Shown piece after piece: positions 42,972 through 63,705 of a stretch of DNA of 64,000 bases. The stretch lies in assembly GCF_018275325.1 (NCBI RefSeq), contig NZ_JAGVQR010000001.1, positions 1,798,001 through 1,862,000 of the forward strand. Reading direction: 5' to 3'. The notes beneath the pieces were generated by a model. The model had not been told where the DNA came from and did not search any database. It saw only the letters and a list, made by a program, of their open reading frames with translations. The stretch's first letter is position 1. Every line of letters starts with the position of its first letter. The stretch comes from Nocardioides palaemonis (GTDB taxonomy: Bacteria; Actinomycetota; Actinomycetes; Propionibacteriales; Nocardioidaceae). A program made the position numbers and the translations under genes.

Positions 42972-44069
42972 ATGTCCGGCCCCAACACCGACTACGACCC
43001 TGTCGAAGTGACCCCGCTCAAGGCCGACCAGGTCGACGAGATGCGTGAGGCGGCCCTGGCCGCGATCGCGGACGCCGCCGACCTCGACGCGCTCAAGCAG
43101 GTCCGACTGGACCACGCCGGGGACCGTTCCCCGATCGCCCTCGCCAACCGCGAGATCGGCGCCCTGCCGCCCCAGGCGCGCAAGGAGGCCGGCCAGCGGG
43201 TCGGCCAGGCCCGCGGCGCGATCAACCAGGCTGTCGCCGCGCGCCAGGCCGTGCTCGAGGCCGAGCACGAGGAGCGGATGCTCGTCGAGGAGACCGTCGA
43301 CGTCTCCCTGCCGACCACGCGTCGCCGCCGCGGCAGCCGACACCCCCTGACGCTGCAGTCCGAGCTGATCGCCGACCTGTTCGTCGCGATGGGCTACGAG
43401 GTCGCCGAGGGACCGGTCGTGGAGGCCGAGTGGCTCAACTTCGACGCCCTCAACCTCGGCCCCGACCACCCGGCACGCACCATGCAGGACACGTTCTGGA
43501 CCGAGCCGGCCGAGGACCACGTCGTGCTGCGCACCCAGACCTCGCCGGTCCAGGCCCGCACCATGCTGACCCGCAAGCCTCCGATCTACGTCGTCTGCCC
43601 GGGCCGCGTCTTCCGCACCGACGAGTACGACGCCACCCACTCGCCGATGTTCCACCAGGTCGAGGGTCTCGTCGTCGACGAGGGCATCACGATGGCCCAC
43701 CTCAAGGGGACGCTCGACCACTTCGCCTCGCAGCTCTTCGGCGACGGCATCACCACCCGGTTCCGCCCGTCCTACTTCCCGTTCACCGAGCCGTCCGCCG
43801 AGGTCGACGTCCTGTGCTTCGTGTGCCGCAACGTCGACCCGGCGTCGTGCCGCACCTGCCGCGGCGAGGGCTGGATCGAGTGGGGCGGCTGCGGCGTGGT
43901 CAACCCGCGCGTGCTCGTCGCGTGCGGTGTCGACCCCGAGGTCTACAGCGGCTTCGCGTTCGGCATGGGGATCGACCGCTCGTTCATGTTCCGGCACGGA
44001 CTGGAGGACCTGCGCCCGCTCTTCGAGGGCGACGTCCGGTTCAGCAGCGCCTTCGGCACCGAGATCTGA
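42972..44069 (+). CDS. pheS: Phenylalanine-tRNA ligase alpha subunit
   Basis: A 365-residue protein. An N-terminal coiled-coil arm (residues 15-100) binds tRNA. The class II core has motif 1 near [23 protein letters not shown]-like [10 protein letters not shown], motif 2 [17 protein letters not shown], and motif 3 [18 protein letters not shown]. It charges tRNA-Phe together with PheT. AAAGGGAG precedes ATG 42972. 16 bases to pheT. Confidence 0.96.
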   Translation: MSGPNTDYDPVEVTPLKADQVDEMREAALAAIADAADLDALKQVRLDHAGDRSPIALANREIGALPPQARKEAGQRVGQARGAINQAVAARQAVLEAEHEERMLVEETVDVSLPTTRRRRGSRHPLTLQSELIADLFVAMGYEVAEGPVVEAEWLNFDALNLGPDHPARTMQDTFWTEPAEDHVVLRTQTSPVQARTMLTRKPPIYVVCPGRVFRTDEYDATHSPMFHQVEGLVVDEGITMAHLKGTLDHFASQLFGDGITTRFRPSYFPFTEPSAEVDVLCFVCRNVDPASCRTCRGEGWIEWGGCGVVNPRVLVACGVDPEVYSGFAFGMGIDRSFMFRHGLEDLRPLFEGDVRFSSAFGTEI

Positions 44070-44085
44070 GAGGGGACGCAGAGCC

Positions 44086-46572
44086 ATGAAGGCCCCACTG
44101 TCCTGGATCCTTGACCACGTCGACGTCCCTGCCGGGACGACGACCGACGACCTCACCCACCGGCTGACCCTCACCGGCCTCAAGCTCGAGGCGATCGAGA
44201 GCCCCGGCAGGGAGATCACCGGCCCGCTCGTGGTCGGACGCGTGCTCACCATGGAGCCCGAGCCGCAGAAGAACGGCAAGACCATCAACTGGTGCACCGT
44301 CGACGTCGGTGACGCCAACGGCACCGGGGAGCCCCAGGGCATCGTCTGCGGTGCCCACAACTTCGCCCCCGGCGACCTCGTCGTCACGGTCCTGCCGGGC
44401 GGCGTCCTGCCCGGCGGCTTCGAGATCAGCGCCCGCAAGACCTACGGGCACCTGTCCGCCGGCATGATCTGCTCCTCGCGCGAGCTCGGGCTCGGTGACG
44501 ACCACGACGGCATCATCGTGCTGCCCGAGGGCGCCGGCGAGCCCGGCCAGGACGTCCGTCCGCTGCTCGGGCTGGACGAGGAGACCATCGAGTTCGAGAT
44601 CAACCCCGACCGGGCGTACGCCCTCTCGATCCGTGGCATCGCCCGCGAGGTGCTGGTGTCCGTCGAGGGCGCGAGCAGCTTCCGCGACCCGGCCGACCGC
44701 GACACCCCTGCAGCCGACGACGCCGGTCACCCGGTCGTGGTCGAGGACGCCGCGGGCTGTCCCGTCTTCGTCGCCCGCACGGTCACCGGGTTCGACCCTG
44801 CGGCGCCGACGCCGGACTTCATGGTCCGCCGGATCACCGCCGCCGGCATGCGTCCCATCTCGCTCGCGGTCGACGTCACCAACTACGTGATGCTCGAGAC
44901 CGGCCGCCCGATCCACGGCTACGACGCCGACAAGGTGCAGGGCGCGCTGGTCGTGCGGCGCGCGCGTCAGGGCGAGACGCTCACGACCCTCGACGGCACG
45001 AAGCGCACCCTCGACCCGGGTGACCTCGTGGTCTGCGACGACTCCGGGATCATCGGCCTCGGCGGCGTGATGGGCGGCGAGACCACCGAGATGTCCGACA
45101 CGACCACGACGGTCCTCGTCGAGGCGGCGCACTGGGACGCGGTCTCGATGTTCCGGACCGGGCGCCGGCACAAGATCACCTCGGAGGCCGGGAAGCGCAA
45201 CGAGCGCGGCGTCGACCCGACCATCTGCGAGGCCGCCGCCGACCGCGTCGTCGAGCTGCTCGTCGAGCACGGCGGCGGCACGGCGGCGCCCGGCGTCACG
45301 GTCGTCGGCACGCCGCCGGCGATGGCGACGATCGAGGTCCGCGGCGACCTCGCGGAGCGCGTGTCCGGCATGCCGATCAGCGAGGAGCAGGCGGTCGAGT
45401 GCCTGCGTGCGATCGGCTGCGCCGTGTCCGGTTCGGGCACCCTGTCGGTCACGCCGCCCCCGTGGCGCCCCGACCTCACCGACGCGCAGGACTTCTCCGA
45501 GGAGGTCGTCCGCCTCGTCGGCTACGACAAGGTGCCGTCGGTGCTGCCGACGCCTCCCTCGGGCCGCGGGCTCACCCGCGCCCAGCAGCTGCGTCGGCGG
45601 GTGGGTCGCACGCTCGCCGGGGACGGCTTCGTCGAGGTGGTCAGCTTCCCGTTCGTGGGGGAGGGCGACCTCGAAGCCCTCGGCCTCCCCGCCGACGACC
45701 CGCGCCGCGACCTGCTGCGGCTGACCAACCCGCTGAGCGCCGAGACCCCGTTCATGACCACGACGCTCCTGCCCGGCGTGCTGCGCACGGCCGGCAAGAA
45801 CGTCGGGCACGGCACCACCGACCTCGCGATCTTCGAGACGGGCACGGTGACGCTCCCGCGGCACGCCGGTCCGGCGGCGATCCTGCCCGTCGACCGACGT
45901 CCCACCGAGGAGGAGTTCGCCGCGCTCGACGCCGCGCTGCCCGCGCAGCCGCTGCACCTCGCCGTCGTCGCGTCGGGTGACGCGACGGCCGACGGCTGGT
46001 GGGGCGAGGCCCGGCCGGTCTCGTGGTCCGACGCCGTCGACGCCGTCCGCGCCGTCGCCGACGCCCTCGGCCTGGAGGTCACCACGAGCGCCGCGTCGGT
46101 CGCGCCCTGGCACCCCGGTCGCTGCGCCGAGCTGTCGGTCGACGGCGAGGTCGTCGGTCACGCCGGCGAGCTCCACCCGAAGGTCTGTGCCGCCTTCGGC
46201 CTGCCGAAGCGGACCGTGGCGGCCGAGGTCGACCTCGACGTGCTGGTCACGCGAGCCGTCCACCTGCGGCCCGCGCCGGCGTTCTCGTCCTACCCGGTCG
46301 CGAAGGAGGACGTGGCGCTGGTCGTCGATGCCTCCGTCCCGGCCGCCGACGTCGAGGCAGCGCTGCGCGAGGGAGCGGGCGAGCTGCTGGAGTCGATCCG
46401 GCTCTTCGACGTCTTCACCGGCGCCCAGGTCGGCGAGGGGAAGAAGTCGCTCGCCTACGCCCTGCGCTTCCGCGCCCCGGACCGGACGCTGAAGGAGGGC
46501 GAGGCAGCGGCCGCCCGCGACGCCGCCGTCGCCCTCGCCGCCGAGCGCACGGGAGCCGTCCAGCGCGCCTGA
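44086..46572 (+). CDS. pheT: Phenylalanine-tRNA ligase beta subunit
   Basis: An 828-residue protein starting MKAPLSWILDHVDVPAG. Domains in order: OB-fold tRNA-binding domain (about 45-155), B3/4 editing domain (about 215-380), B5 (about 410-475), the catalytic-like core with VVSFPFVGEGDLEALGLP, and the C-terminal FDX-ACB anticodon-binding domain (SSYPVAKEDVALVVDASVPA). Length is normal. GGGGACG precedes the ATG. The strong inverted repeat after the stop ends the operon. Confidence 0.96.
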   Translation: MKAPLSWILDHVDVPAGTTTDDLTHRLTLTGLKLEAIESPGREITGPLVVGRVLTMEPEPQKNGKTINWCTVDVGDANGTGEPQGIVCGAHNFAPGDLVVTVLPGGVLPGGFEISARKTYGHLSAGMICSSRELGLGDDHDGIIVLPEGAGEPGQDVRPLLGLDEETIEFEINPDRAYALSIRGIAREVLVSVEGASSFRDPADRDTPAADDAGHPVVVEDAAGCPVFVARTVTGFDPAAPTPDFMVRRITAAGMRPISLAVDVTNYVMLETGRPIHGYDADKVQGALVVRRARQGETLTTLDGTKRTLDPGDLVVCDDSGIIGLGGVMGGETTEMSDTTTTVLVEAAHWDAVSMFRTGRRHKITSEAGKRNERGVDPTICEAAADRVVELLVEHGGGTAAPGVTVVGTPPAMATIEVRGDLAERVSGMPISEEQAVECLRAIGCAVSGSGTLSVTPPPWRPDLTDAQDFSEEVVRLVGYDKVPSVLPTPPSGRGLTRAQQLRRRVGRTLAGDGFVEVVSFPFVGEGDLEALGLPADDPRRDLLRLTNPLSAETPFMTTTLLPGVLRTAGKNVGHGTTDLAIFETGTVTLPRHAGPAAILPVDRRPTEEEFAALDAALPAQPLHLAVVASGDATADGWWGEARPVSWSDAVDAVRAVADALGLEVTTSAASVAPWHPGRCAELSVDGEVVGHAGELHPKVCAAFGLPKRTVAAEVDLDVLVTRAVHLRPAPAFSSYPVAKEDVALVVDASVPAADVEAALREGAGELLESIRLFDVFTGAQVGEGKKSLAYALRFRAPDRTLKEGEAAAARDAAVALAAERTGAVQRA

Positions 46573-46577
46573 GCACG

Positions 46578-46624
46578 GACGGTGGAGCGCAGGGCCCGAT
46601 CCACGGGCGCTGCGCTCCACCGTC
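46578..46624. terminator. Long bidirectional terminator hairpin after pheT
   Basis: Outer stem 15 bp perfect (46578-46592 with 46610-46624), one G-G mismatch, inner stem GCCCG/CGGGC (46594-46598 with 46604-46608), loop ATCCA. It lies between pheT and a convergent gene ending at 46628. Confidence 0.75.
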
Positions 46625-46627
46625 GCG

Positions 46628-48548
<1,921 letters not shown>

Positions 48549-48549
<1 letters not shown>

Positions 48550-49700
48550 TGACTGTCACCCACCCAGTCGGCTTCACCGCCGCCGGCGTCGCGGCCGGAC
48601 TCAAGTCCACCGGTGCCAAGGACCTCGCCCTGGTCGTCAACCAGGGCCCCACCCACGACTCCGCCACCGTCTTCACCGCCAACCGCTGCAAGGCCAACCC
48701 GGTCCTCTGGAGCCAGGAGGTCGTCAAGGACGGCACCGTCCGTGCGGTCGTGCTCAACTCCGGCGGCGCCAACTGCTACACCGGGCCCGAGGGCTTCCAG
48801 ACCACCCACGCCGTCGCCGAGAAGGTCGCCAGCGGCCTCGGCATCGGCGCGATCGACGTCGTGGTGTGCTCGACCGGCCTGATCGGCCTGGCCAACGACC
48901 GCGACGACCTCCTCGCCGGCGTCGAGGCCGCCACCGCCGCCCTGTCCGCAGACGGTGGCGCGAGCGCGGCCGAGGCGATCATGACGACCGACTCGGTCAG
49001 CAAGAACACCGTGGTCGAGGGGGCCGGCTGGTCCGTCGGCGGCATGGCCAAGGGCGCCGGGATGCTCGCGCCCCAGCTCGCCACCATGCTCGTCGTGCTG
49101 ACCACCGACGCGGTCGTGCCGGCCGCCGAGCTCGACGCGGCGCTGCGCGCCGCCACGCGGGTCAGCTTCGACCGGCTCGACTCCGACGGCTGCATGTCCA
49201 CCAACGACACGGTCACCGTGATGGCGAGCGGGGCCAGCGGCATCACGCCCACCCCCGAGGACTTCACCGCCGCCCTCACCCAGGCCTGCACCGACCTCGC
49301 CATGCAGCTGCTGAAGGACGCCGAGGGCGCCGACCACGAGATCGCCATCACCACCCTCCACGCGGCCTCCGAGGAGGAGGCCGTCGAGGTCAGCCGCAGC
49401 GTGGCCCGCAGCAACCTCTTCAAGGCCGCGATCTTCGGCAACGACCCCAACTGGGGCCGCGTCCTCGCCTCGATCGGCACCACGCAGGCGCAGTTCGACC
49501 CCGCCGACCTCGACGTCGCCATGAACGGCGTCTGGGTGTGCCGTGAGTCCACCCCCGCCGAGGACCCCGCCACGGTCGACCTCACCGGCCGCGAGGTCAG
49601 CGTGACCATCGACCTCAAGTCCGGCGACGCCCGCGCGACCGTCTGGACCAACGACCTCACCCACGCCTACGTCCACGAGAACAGCGCGTACAGCTCATGA
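48549..49700 (+). CDS. argJ: Glutamate N-acetyltransferase/ornithine acetyltransferase
   Basis: A 383-residue protein. Autocleavage occurs before the nucleophile Thr in the ATML motif: T179 in QLATMLVVL. Other landmarks: [20 protein letters not shown] and [14 protein letters not shown]. The enzyme recycles the acetyl group from acetylornithine to glutamate, so a separate ArgE is not required. Start fixed by the TGATG junction with argC; ATGA overlap with argB. Confidence 0.96.
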
Positions 49701-50686
49701 ACCAGACCCAGGACCACTCCCAGGACCGGCCCGCGGACGGCCGGGGCGCCGAGACCGCCGTCGACCAGACCCCTCGCCGGCCAGACCCGGCCAAGGCACG
49801 CACCCTGGCGGCCGCGCTGCCGTGGCTCAAGCGCTACCACGGCCAGACGATCGTGGTGAAGTACGGCGGCAACGCGATGACCGACGACGCGCTCAAGGTC
49901 GCCTTCGCCGAGGACATCGCGTTCCTGCGGTTCGCCGGCTTCAAGCCCGTCGTCGTGCACGGCGGCGGTCCGCAGATCTCGCGGATGCTCGACCGGCTCG
50001 GCATCGCGTCGGAGTTCCGCGGCGGCCTGCGCGTGACCACGCCCGAGGCGATGGACGTCGTCCGGATGGTGCTCGTCGGCCAGGTGCAGCGCGAGCTCGT
50101 GGGGCTGATCAACCAGCACGGCGCGCTCGCCGTCGGCCTGTCCGGCGAGGACGCCGGGCTGTTCCGGGCCGAGGCCACGGGCACCGTCGTCGACGGCGAG
50201 GAGGTCGACCTCGGCCTCGTCGGCGAGGTCGCCGAGGTCCGTCCGGAGGCCGTCCTCGACCTGATCGAGGCCGGCCGGGTCCCCGTGGTGAGCTCGGTCG
50301 CCCCCGACGCCCACGGCCTGGTCCACAACGTCAACGCCGACACCGCCGCGGCCGCGCTCGCCGTCGCGCTCGGGGCGGAGAAGCTGATGGTGCTCACCGA
50401 CGTCGAGGGCCTCTACCGCGACTACGGCAACTCCGACGACCTGATCCAGGAGATCAGCCCCGAGGCGCTCGGCGAGATGCTGCCCGGCCTCGACGCCGGG
50501 ATGATCCCCAAGATGCGCGCCTGCTACGAGGCGGTCGTCGGGGGAGTGCCCCGCGCGACGGTCGTCGACGGCCGTGAGCCGCACGCCGTGCTGCTCGAGA
50601 TCTTCACCGACGAGGGCGTCGGCACCCAGGTGCTGCCCGGCGTCGCGACGCGGCTCCGCAAGCCCTACGGATCGGAGGACGCGTGA
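49697..50686 (+). CDS. argB: Acetylglutamate kinase
   Basis: A 329-residue amino acid kinase. KYGGNAM near residue 54, [14 protein letters not shown] near 93, and [12 protein letters not shown] near 230 form the substrate and ATP sites; [15 protein letters not shown] follows the second. An N-terminal extension of about 45 Pro/Gln-rich residues precedes the core, and the length suggests the hexameric, arginine-inhibited class. Second step of the pathway. Confidence 0.96.
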   Translation: MNQTQDHSQDRPADGRGAETAVDQTPRRPDPAKARTLAAALPWLKRYHGQTIVVKYGGNAMTDDALKVAFAEDIAFLRFAGFKPVVVHGGGPQISRMLDRLGIASEFRGGLRVTTPEAMDVVRMVLVGQVQRELVGLINQHGALAVGLSGEDAGLFRAEATGTVVDGEEVDLGLVGEVAEVRPEAVLDLIEAGRVPVVSSVAPDAHGLVHNVNADTAAAALAVALGAEKLMVLTDVEGLYRDYGNSDDLIQEISPEALGEMLPGLDAGMIPKMRACYEAVVGGVPRATVVDGREPHAVLLEIFTDEGVGTQVLPGVATRLRKPYGSEDA

Positions 50687-51885
50687 TGAGCGACGTCCAG
50701 GAGCGCTACTCCCGCGCGGTCATGAACACCTTCGGCCCGCCGGCGCTCGCGCTGGCCCGGGGGAGGGGCGCGCACGTCTGGGACGCCGACGGCAGGGAGT
50801 ACGTCGACCTGCTCGGCGGGATCGCCGTCAACGCGCTCGGCCACGCCCACCCGGCGCTGGTCGAGGCCGTGACCACCCAGCTCGAGACCCTCGGCCACGT
50901 CAGCAACTTCTTCGCCACGGAGCCGCAGGTCGCGCTCGCGGAGCGGCTCGTCGGGCTGCTCGGGTGGGGCGACGACGCACGCGTGTTCTTCAGCAACTCC
51001 GGTGCCGAGGCCAACGAGGCGGCGCTCAAGCTCACCCGCCGCACCGGCCGGACGCGGATCGTCGCCGCCGAGGGCTCGTTCCACGGCCGGACCATGGGTG
51101 CCCTGGCGCTCACCTCCAAGGCCGCCTACCGCGAGCCCTTCGAGCCGCTCCCCGGCGACGTCACGTTCGTCCCGTTCGACGACGTGGCCGCCCTCGAGGC
51201 GGCGGTCGACGACACCGTCGCAGCCGTGGTGCTCGAGCCGATCCAGGGCGAGGCCGGCGTCGTCGTGCCGTCCCCGGACCTCCTCGCCGCCGCCGGCCGG
51301 ATCGCCCACGCCCACGGCGCCCTGCTGTGGGTCGACGAGGTGCAGACCGGCATCGCCCGCACCGGCGCGTGGTTCGCCCACCAGCTCGTCGACGGCGCCG
51401 AGCCCGACGTGGTCACCCTGGCCAAGGGCCTCGGTGGCGGCATCCCGGTCGGCGCGACCGTCGCCCGGGGCGCGGCCGCGACGCTGCTGCAGCCCGGCAA
51501 CCACGGCACGACGTTCGGCGGCAACCCGGTCGCGGCGGCCGCCGCGCTGGCCGTCCTCGCGACCGTCGAGGCCGACGACCTGCTGGGCGCCGCGACCGCT
51601 CGCGGCGAGCAGCTCGCCGGGCTGCTCGCCGCCCAGACCGGCGTCGTGCAGGTCACCGGCGCCGGCCTGATGCGCGGCGCCGAGCTCGACGGGCCGTACG
51701 CGCCGCACGCCGTGGCAGCGGCCCGCGACGCCGGCTTCATCCTCAACGCGACCGGGCCGACGCGGCTGCGCTTCGTCCCGCCGCTCGTCATCACCTCCGA
51801 GGACCTCGACGCGCTCGGCGCAGCCCTCCCGTCGATCCTCGCCCACGCCCGCACTGCCGCCGGCTCACAGGAGACCCACGCATGA
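50686..51885 (+). CDS. argD: Acetylornithine aminotransferase
   Basis: A 399-residue class III PLP aminotransferase. Phosphate-binding [15 protein letters not shown], Asp contact in [15 protein letters not shown], and Schiff-base K247 in [19 protein letters not shown] 8-12 bases before ATG 50686; a GTG at 50683 is in frame. Fourth step: makes N-acetylornithine. ATGA overlap with argF. Confidence 0.95.
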   Translation: MSDVQERYSRAVMNTFGPPALALARGRGAHVWDADGREYVDLLGGIAVNALGHAHPALVEAVTTQLETLGHVSNFFATEPQVALAERLVGLLGWGDDARVFFSNSGAEANEAALKLTRRTGRTRIVAAEGSFHGRTMGALALTSKAAYREPFEPLPGDVTFVPFDDVAALEAAVDDTVAAVVLEPIQGEAGVVVPSPDLLAAAGRIAHAHGALLWVDEVQTGIARTGAWFAHQLVDGAEPDVVTLAKGLGGGIPVGATVARGAAATLLQPGNHGTTFGGNPVAAAAALAVLATVEADDLLGAATARGEQLAGLLAAQTGVVQVTGAGLMRGAELDGPYAPHAVAAARDAGFILNATGPTRLRFVPPLVITSEDLDALGAALPSILAHARTAAGSQETHA

Positions 51886-52801
51886 CCCGCCACTTCCTCC
51901 GCGACGACGACCTGTCGCCCGCCGAGCTCCTCGAGGTGCTCGACCTCGCCGACGCGATGAAGGCCGACCCGTTCGGCCACAGGCCCCTGGCCGGCCCGCA
52001 CACGGTCGCGCTGGTCTTCGACCGGCCGACCCTGCGGACCCAGGTGTCCTTCGCGGCCGGCATCGCCGAGCTCGGCGGCAACCCGATGACCGTCGACGGC
52101 GGCCTGGCCGCGATGGGCTCGCGCGAGGGCGTCGAGGACGTGGCCCGCATCCTCGGCCGCCAGGCCGCGGCGATCGTGTGGCGCACCGCCCACCAGAGCG
52201 ACGTCGACACCATGGCGGCCTACGCCCACGTCCCGGTCCTCAACGCGCTCACCGACGAGTTCCACCCGTGTCAGCTGCTGGCCGACCTGCAGACCGTCCG
52301 CGAGCACAAGGGACGCCTCGCCGGCGTCCGGGCGGCGTTCGTCGGCGACGGCGCCTGCAACATGGGCAACTCATGGGTCCTCGCGGGCGCGTCGGCGGGC
52401 ATGCACGTCGTCGTCGGCGCCCCCGCGGGCTTCGGCCCGGACGCCGACGTCGTCGCCCGGGCCCGCGAGATCGCCCAGGACACCGGCGGCTCGATCGAGC
52501 TGACGACCGACCCCGTCGAGGCGGTGCACGGTGCCGACGCCGTGATCACCGACTCGTGGGTGAGCATGGGACGCGAGGAGGAGGCCGCCGAGCGGCTGCG
52601 GATCTTCCCGCCCTACGGCGTCACGGACGAGCTGCTCTCCCACGCCACGTCCGACGCGATCGTCCTGCACTGCCTGCCCGCCTACCGCGGGAAGGAGATC
52701 TCCGAGGAGGTCATCGAGGGCACGCAGTCGGTCGTCTGGGACGAGGCCGAGAACCGGCGGCACGCCCAGAAGGCGGTGCTGACCTGGCTCCTGGACAAAT
52801 C

Positions 52802-52805
<4 letters not shown>
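51882..52805 (+). CDS. argF: Ornithine carbamoyltransferase
   Basis: A 307-residue protein. The carbamoyl phosphate site reads [10 protein letters not shown] at residues 48-57, in place of the classical STRTR; HQSD and [13 protein letters not shown] are present, as are the ornithine loop [11 protein letters not shown] and [11 protein letters not shown]. It forms citrulline. The altered STRT motif (T50, L51, R52, T53) keeps the Arg and second Thr. The rest of the gene is well kept and lies in operon context, so the function is secure. Confidence 0.93.
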
Positions 52806-54795
<1,990 letters not shown>

Positions 54796-54823
54796 GCCCA
54801 CGGACGCAGCACGCCGACGCACC

Positions 54824-54852
54824 GGCGCCCGGGGTCGAGGACCCCGGGCGCC
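54824..54852. terminator. Bidirectional terminator between argG and glpK
   Basis: Perfect 13-bp stem GGCGCCCGGGGTC (54824-54836) with its complement (54840-54852), 3-base loop GAG. Lies between the argG stop and the convergent glpK stop. Confidence 0.8.
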
Positions 54853-54871
54853 GCTGCACGCACGAGGCGTG

Positions 54872-56389
54872 TCACTCCACGTCGTCGTCGACCCAGTCCA
54901 GGGTCTTGGTGACCGCCTTCTTCCAGTTGCGGTAGAGGCGCTCGCGCTCGTCCTCGGGCATCTGCGGGCTCCAGCGCTTGTCCTCGCCCCAGTTGTCGCG
55001 GATGTCGTCCTCGTTCTCCCAGTAGCCCACGGCGAGGCCGGCGGCGTACGCCGCACCGAGCGCCGTCGTCTCCGCGACCTTCGGACGGACCACGTCGACG
55101 CCGAGGATGTCGGCCTGGAACTGCATGAGCGTCTCGTTGACCACCATGCCGCCGTCGACGCGCAGCTCGGTGAGCGGGACGCCGGAGTCGGCGTTCATCG
55201 CGTCGAGCACCTCGCGGGTCTGGAAGGCGGTCGACTCGAGCACCGCGCGGGCGATGTGGTTGCGGTTGACGTAGCGGGTCAGGCCGACGAGCGCGCCGCG
55301 CGCGTCGGGGCGCCAGTGCGGGGCGAAGAGGCCCGAGAACGCCGGCACGAAGTACGCGCCGCCGTTGTCCTCGACCTTCATCGCCAGCTCCTCGATCTCG
55401 GCCGCGGAGCCGATCATGCCGAGGTTGTCCCGGATCCACTGCACGAGCGACCCGGTCACCGCGATCGACCCCTCGAGGGCGTAGACGGTCTCCTGCTCGC
55501 CGATCTTGTAGCAGACCGTCGTGAGCAGGCCGTTCTCGCTCGGCACCTGCTCGGTGCCGGTGTTGAGGAGCATGAAGTTGCCCGTGCCGTAGGTGTTCTT
55601 GGCGGTGCCCTTCTCCAGGCACGCCTGGCCGAAGGTCGCCGCCTGCTGGTCGCCGAGGATGCCGGCGATCGGGGTGCCGTTGAGGACGCCCGGCTTGCAC
55701 TCGCCGTAGACCTCCGAGGACGACTTGATCTCGGGCAGCATCGACATCGGGATGCCCATGTCCGCAGCGATCGACTCGTCCCACGTCTGGTCCTCGAGCC
55801 GCATCAGCATGGTGCGGCTGGCGTTGGTCACGTCGGTGACGTGGACGCCGTCGTTGTCGGCGCCGCCGGTGAGGTTCCACAGCACCCAGGTGTCGGTGTT
55901 GCCGAAGACCAGGTCCCCGGCCTCGGCCTTCTCCCGCGCCCCGTCGACGTTGTCGAGGATCCACTTCACCTTCGGGCCCGAGAAGTACGTCGCCAGCGGG
56001 AGGCCGCAGATGGCCTTGTAGCGCTCGACGCCCTCGTCGCCGGCCAGCGCGTCGACGATCTTCTGGGTGCGGGTGTCCTGCCACACGATGGCGTTGTAGA
56101 CCGGCTGCCCGGTGGTCTTGTCCCACACCACGGCGGTCTCACGCTGGTTGGTGATGCCCACCGCCGCGATGTTCTTGCTGTTGAGGTTGGCCTTCGCCAG
56201 CGCCCCGCCGATCACCTTGCGGGTGTTCTCCCAGATCTCGATCGGGTCGTGCTCGACCCAGCCGGCGCGCGGGAAGATCTGCTCGTGCTCGACCTGGTCG
56301 ACCGCCACGACCGAGCCGGAGTGGTCGAAGATCATCGCGCGCGTGCTGGTGGTGCCCTGGTCGATGGACAGGATGTAGGTCGTGGGCAT
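54872..56389 (-). CDS. glpK: Glycerol kinase
   Basis: A 505-residue FGGY kinase. [13 protein letters not shown] at residues 10-22 is the first phosphate motif; [44 protein letters not shown] and [11 protein letters not shown] are in place. It converts glycerol to glycerol 3-phosphate in the cytoplasm. ATG 56389 has GGAGGCAACCG just before it. Downstream of glpF on the same strand, forming a glpF-glpK operon. Confidence 0.96.
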   Translation of the reverse strand: MPTTYILSIDQGTTSTRAMIFDHSGSVVAVDQVEHEQIFPRAGWVEHDPIEIWENTRKVIGGALAKANLNSKNIAAVGITNQRETAVVWDKTTGQPVYNAIVWQDTRTQKIVDALAGDEGVERYKAICGLPLATYFSGPKVKWILDNVDGAREKAEAGDLVFGNTDTWVLWNLTGGADNDGVHVTDVTNASRTMLMRLEDQTWDESIAADMGIPMSMLPEIKSSSEVYGECKPGVLNGTPIAGILGDQQAATFGQACLEKGTAKNTYGTGNFMLLNTGTEQVPSENGLLTTVCYKIGEQETVYALEGSIAVTGSLVQWIRDNLGMIGSAAEIEELAMKVEDNGGAYFVPAFSGLFAPHWRPDARGALVGLTRYVNRNHIARAVLESTAFQTREVLDAMNADSGVPLTELRVDGGMVVNETLMQFQADILGVDVVRPKVAETTALGAAYAAGLAVGYWENEDDIRDNWGEDKRWSPQMPEDERERLYRNWKKAVTKTLDWVDDDVE

Positions 56390-56460
56390 CGGTTGCCTCC
56401 GTGGGGTTTCCGTGTGGGGTGGGTGCTGGACGTGGACGTGCGGACGGTGGGGCGGGTGGC

Positions 56461-57177
56461 TCAGACGAAGCCGACGACGTTGGCGGCGAGGCCGCCGAGG
56501 ATGCCGCCGACGAGGGGTGCCACGACCGGCACCCAGGCGTAGTCCCAGCCGCTGCTGCCCTTGCGGGGGATCGGCAGCAGGGCGTGCATGATGCGCGGGC
56601 CCAGGTCGCGGGCGGGGTTGATGGCGTACCCCGTGGGGCCGCCGAGGCTGGCGCCGATCGCGACGACGAGCAGGGCGACGGCCAGCGGACCGACCTCGGT
56701 GGGGGTGCGGCCGAACGAGAGGATCACGAACACCAGCACGAAGGTGCCGATCACCTCGGTGACGACGTTCCAGCCGTTCGAACGGATCGTCGGCATGGTG
56801 CTGAAGACTCCGAGCTTGGAGCCCTCGTCGGCGTCCGGGTCGTCGAAGTGCTTCTTGTACGCCGCCCACGCGAGCGTCGCGCCGAGCATCGCGCCGAGCA
56901 TCTGGCCTGCGAGGTAGGTGAGCACGTCGGCGAACGAGAGGCCGGAGTCGCCGGCGGCGAGGATGCCGAACGTGACGGCCGGGTTGAGGTGGGCGCCGGA
57001 CTTGTAGGCGACGTAGACGCCCGAGTAGACCGCCAGGCCCCAGCCGAAGTTGATCATCAGGGTGCCGCCGGCGTTGCCACCGGTCTTCGGCAGCAGGACG
57101 TTGGCCACCACGCCGCAGCCGAGCAGGATGAGGATCGCGGTCCCCATCAGCTCGGGGAGGAAGATGTCGCTGATCAC
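56461..57177 (-). CDS. glpF: Aquaglyceroporin (glycerol facilitator)
   Basis: A 238-residue MIP-family channel with six helices and two half-helices. NPA motifs: [10 protein letters not shown] with N65 and [13 protein letters not shown] near residue 187; the Asp after NPAR is typical of glycerol facilitators rather than pure water channels. GTG 57177 is chosen ([12 protein letters not shown]), with GAGAGG about 7-12 bases upstream; an ORF from 57228 exists but lacks such a site. First gene of the glpF-glpK operon, divergent from glpD. Confidence 0.92.
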   Translation of the reverse strand: MISDIFLPELMGTAILILLGCGVVANVLLPKTGGNAGGTLMINFGWGLAVYSGVYVAYKSGAHLNPAVTFGILAAGDSGLSFADVLTYLAGQMLGAMLGATLAWAAYKKHFDDPDADEGSKLGVFSTMPTIRSNGWNVVTEVIGTFVLVFVILSFGRTPTEVGPLAVALLVVAIGASLGGPTGYAINPARDLGPRIMHALLPIPRKGSSGWDYAWVPVVAPLVGGILGGLAANVVGFV

Positions 57178-57353
57178 GCGTTGCCTCTCGTCGAGAGTCG
57201 GAACGCCCGAGAACGTGACGCAGGCCACAGGCGTTGGGTCCCGGGCATCCTTGCACAGTGCCTAAGCGGTGCCGGGACGCAGAAATGCCGTCGGGGCAGG
57301 CTGAGTAGGGTGGTGACGACCCCACGCCACCCGTCTCACGGAGGTGCCTCGCC

Positions 57354-61126
<3,773 letters not shown>

Positions 61127-61591
61127 CCTGCGGTTTTGCGTGAGGGGTACCCCCGGTTTGGCACACCCGGCGGGATGGGTCTAATGTTTTCTCTGTCGCC
61201 AGGGAGCGGCGGGGAGCAAGGCCGGTCAGGCCGGGCTCCCGGCCCCGAGGCGATCGGCTCGAAGCGATCATCGGTCACGGTGACACCACCGAGCACAGCA
61301 CGACCAGTTGCTCCACGCGACCGGGGTCCTGATGGGATCGCGATGTGGGTGCGTCTGATTCTTGAGAACTCAACAGTGTGTTTGATTAGTCGACGAATTA
61401 GTTTGTTATGCCCCGTTGGCGCCAGGCTTTGGTTTGGTGTCGCGGTTTCTTTGACAATGATTCTGGCTGATGCCCATGGCTTTGGTTGTGGGTGTCTTTC
61501 GCTAGTTTTGTTCAGTCAGGGGATGTGGCTCTTATTGATTGTCGCTCCTGCTGCTGGCGTCCTTTTGTGGGTGTTGGTGGGGGGGTGGTGT
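61127..61591 (+). promoter_or_regulatory. rRNA operon promoter and leader
   Basis: A gene-free leader of 465 bases. A promoter TTGGCA (61158-61163) with an 18-base spacer and TAATGT (61182-61187) lies upstream. TTGAGAACTCAACAGTGTG (61362-61380) is an antitermination/processing element seen upstream of actinobacterial 16S genes. AGTCGACGA (61388-61396) is complementary to TCGTCGACT in the spacer after 16S (63204-63212). From 61370 on, the sequence turns T- and G-rich. Open frames here are not genes. Confidence 0.75.

Positions 61592-63705
<2,114 letters not shown>

Noticed and set aside
41277-44438. A minus-strand open frame of 1,053 codons
   Set aside because: Antisense to the kinase-DUF4173 gene and pheS; low-complexity Arg/Gly/Asp composition and no domain.
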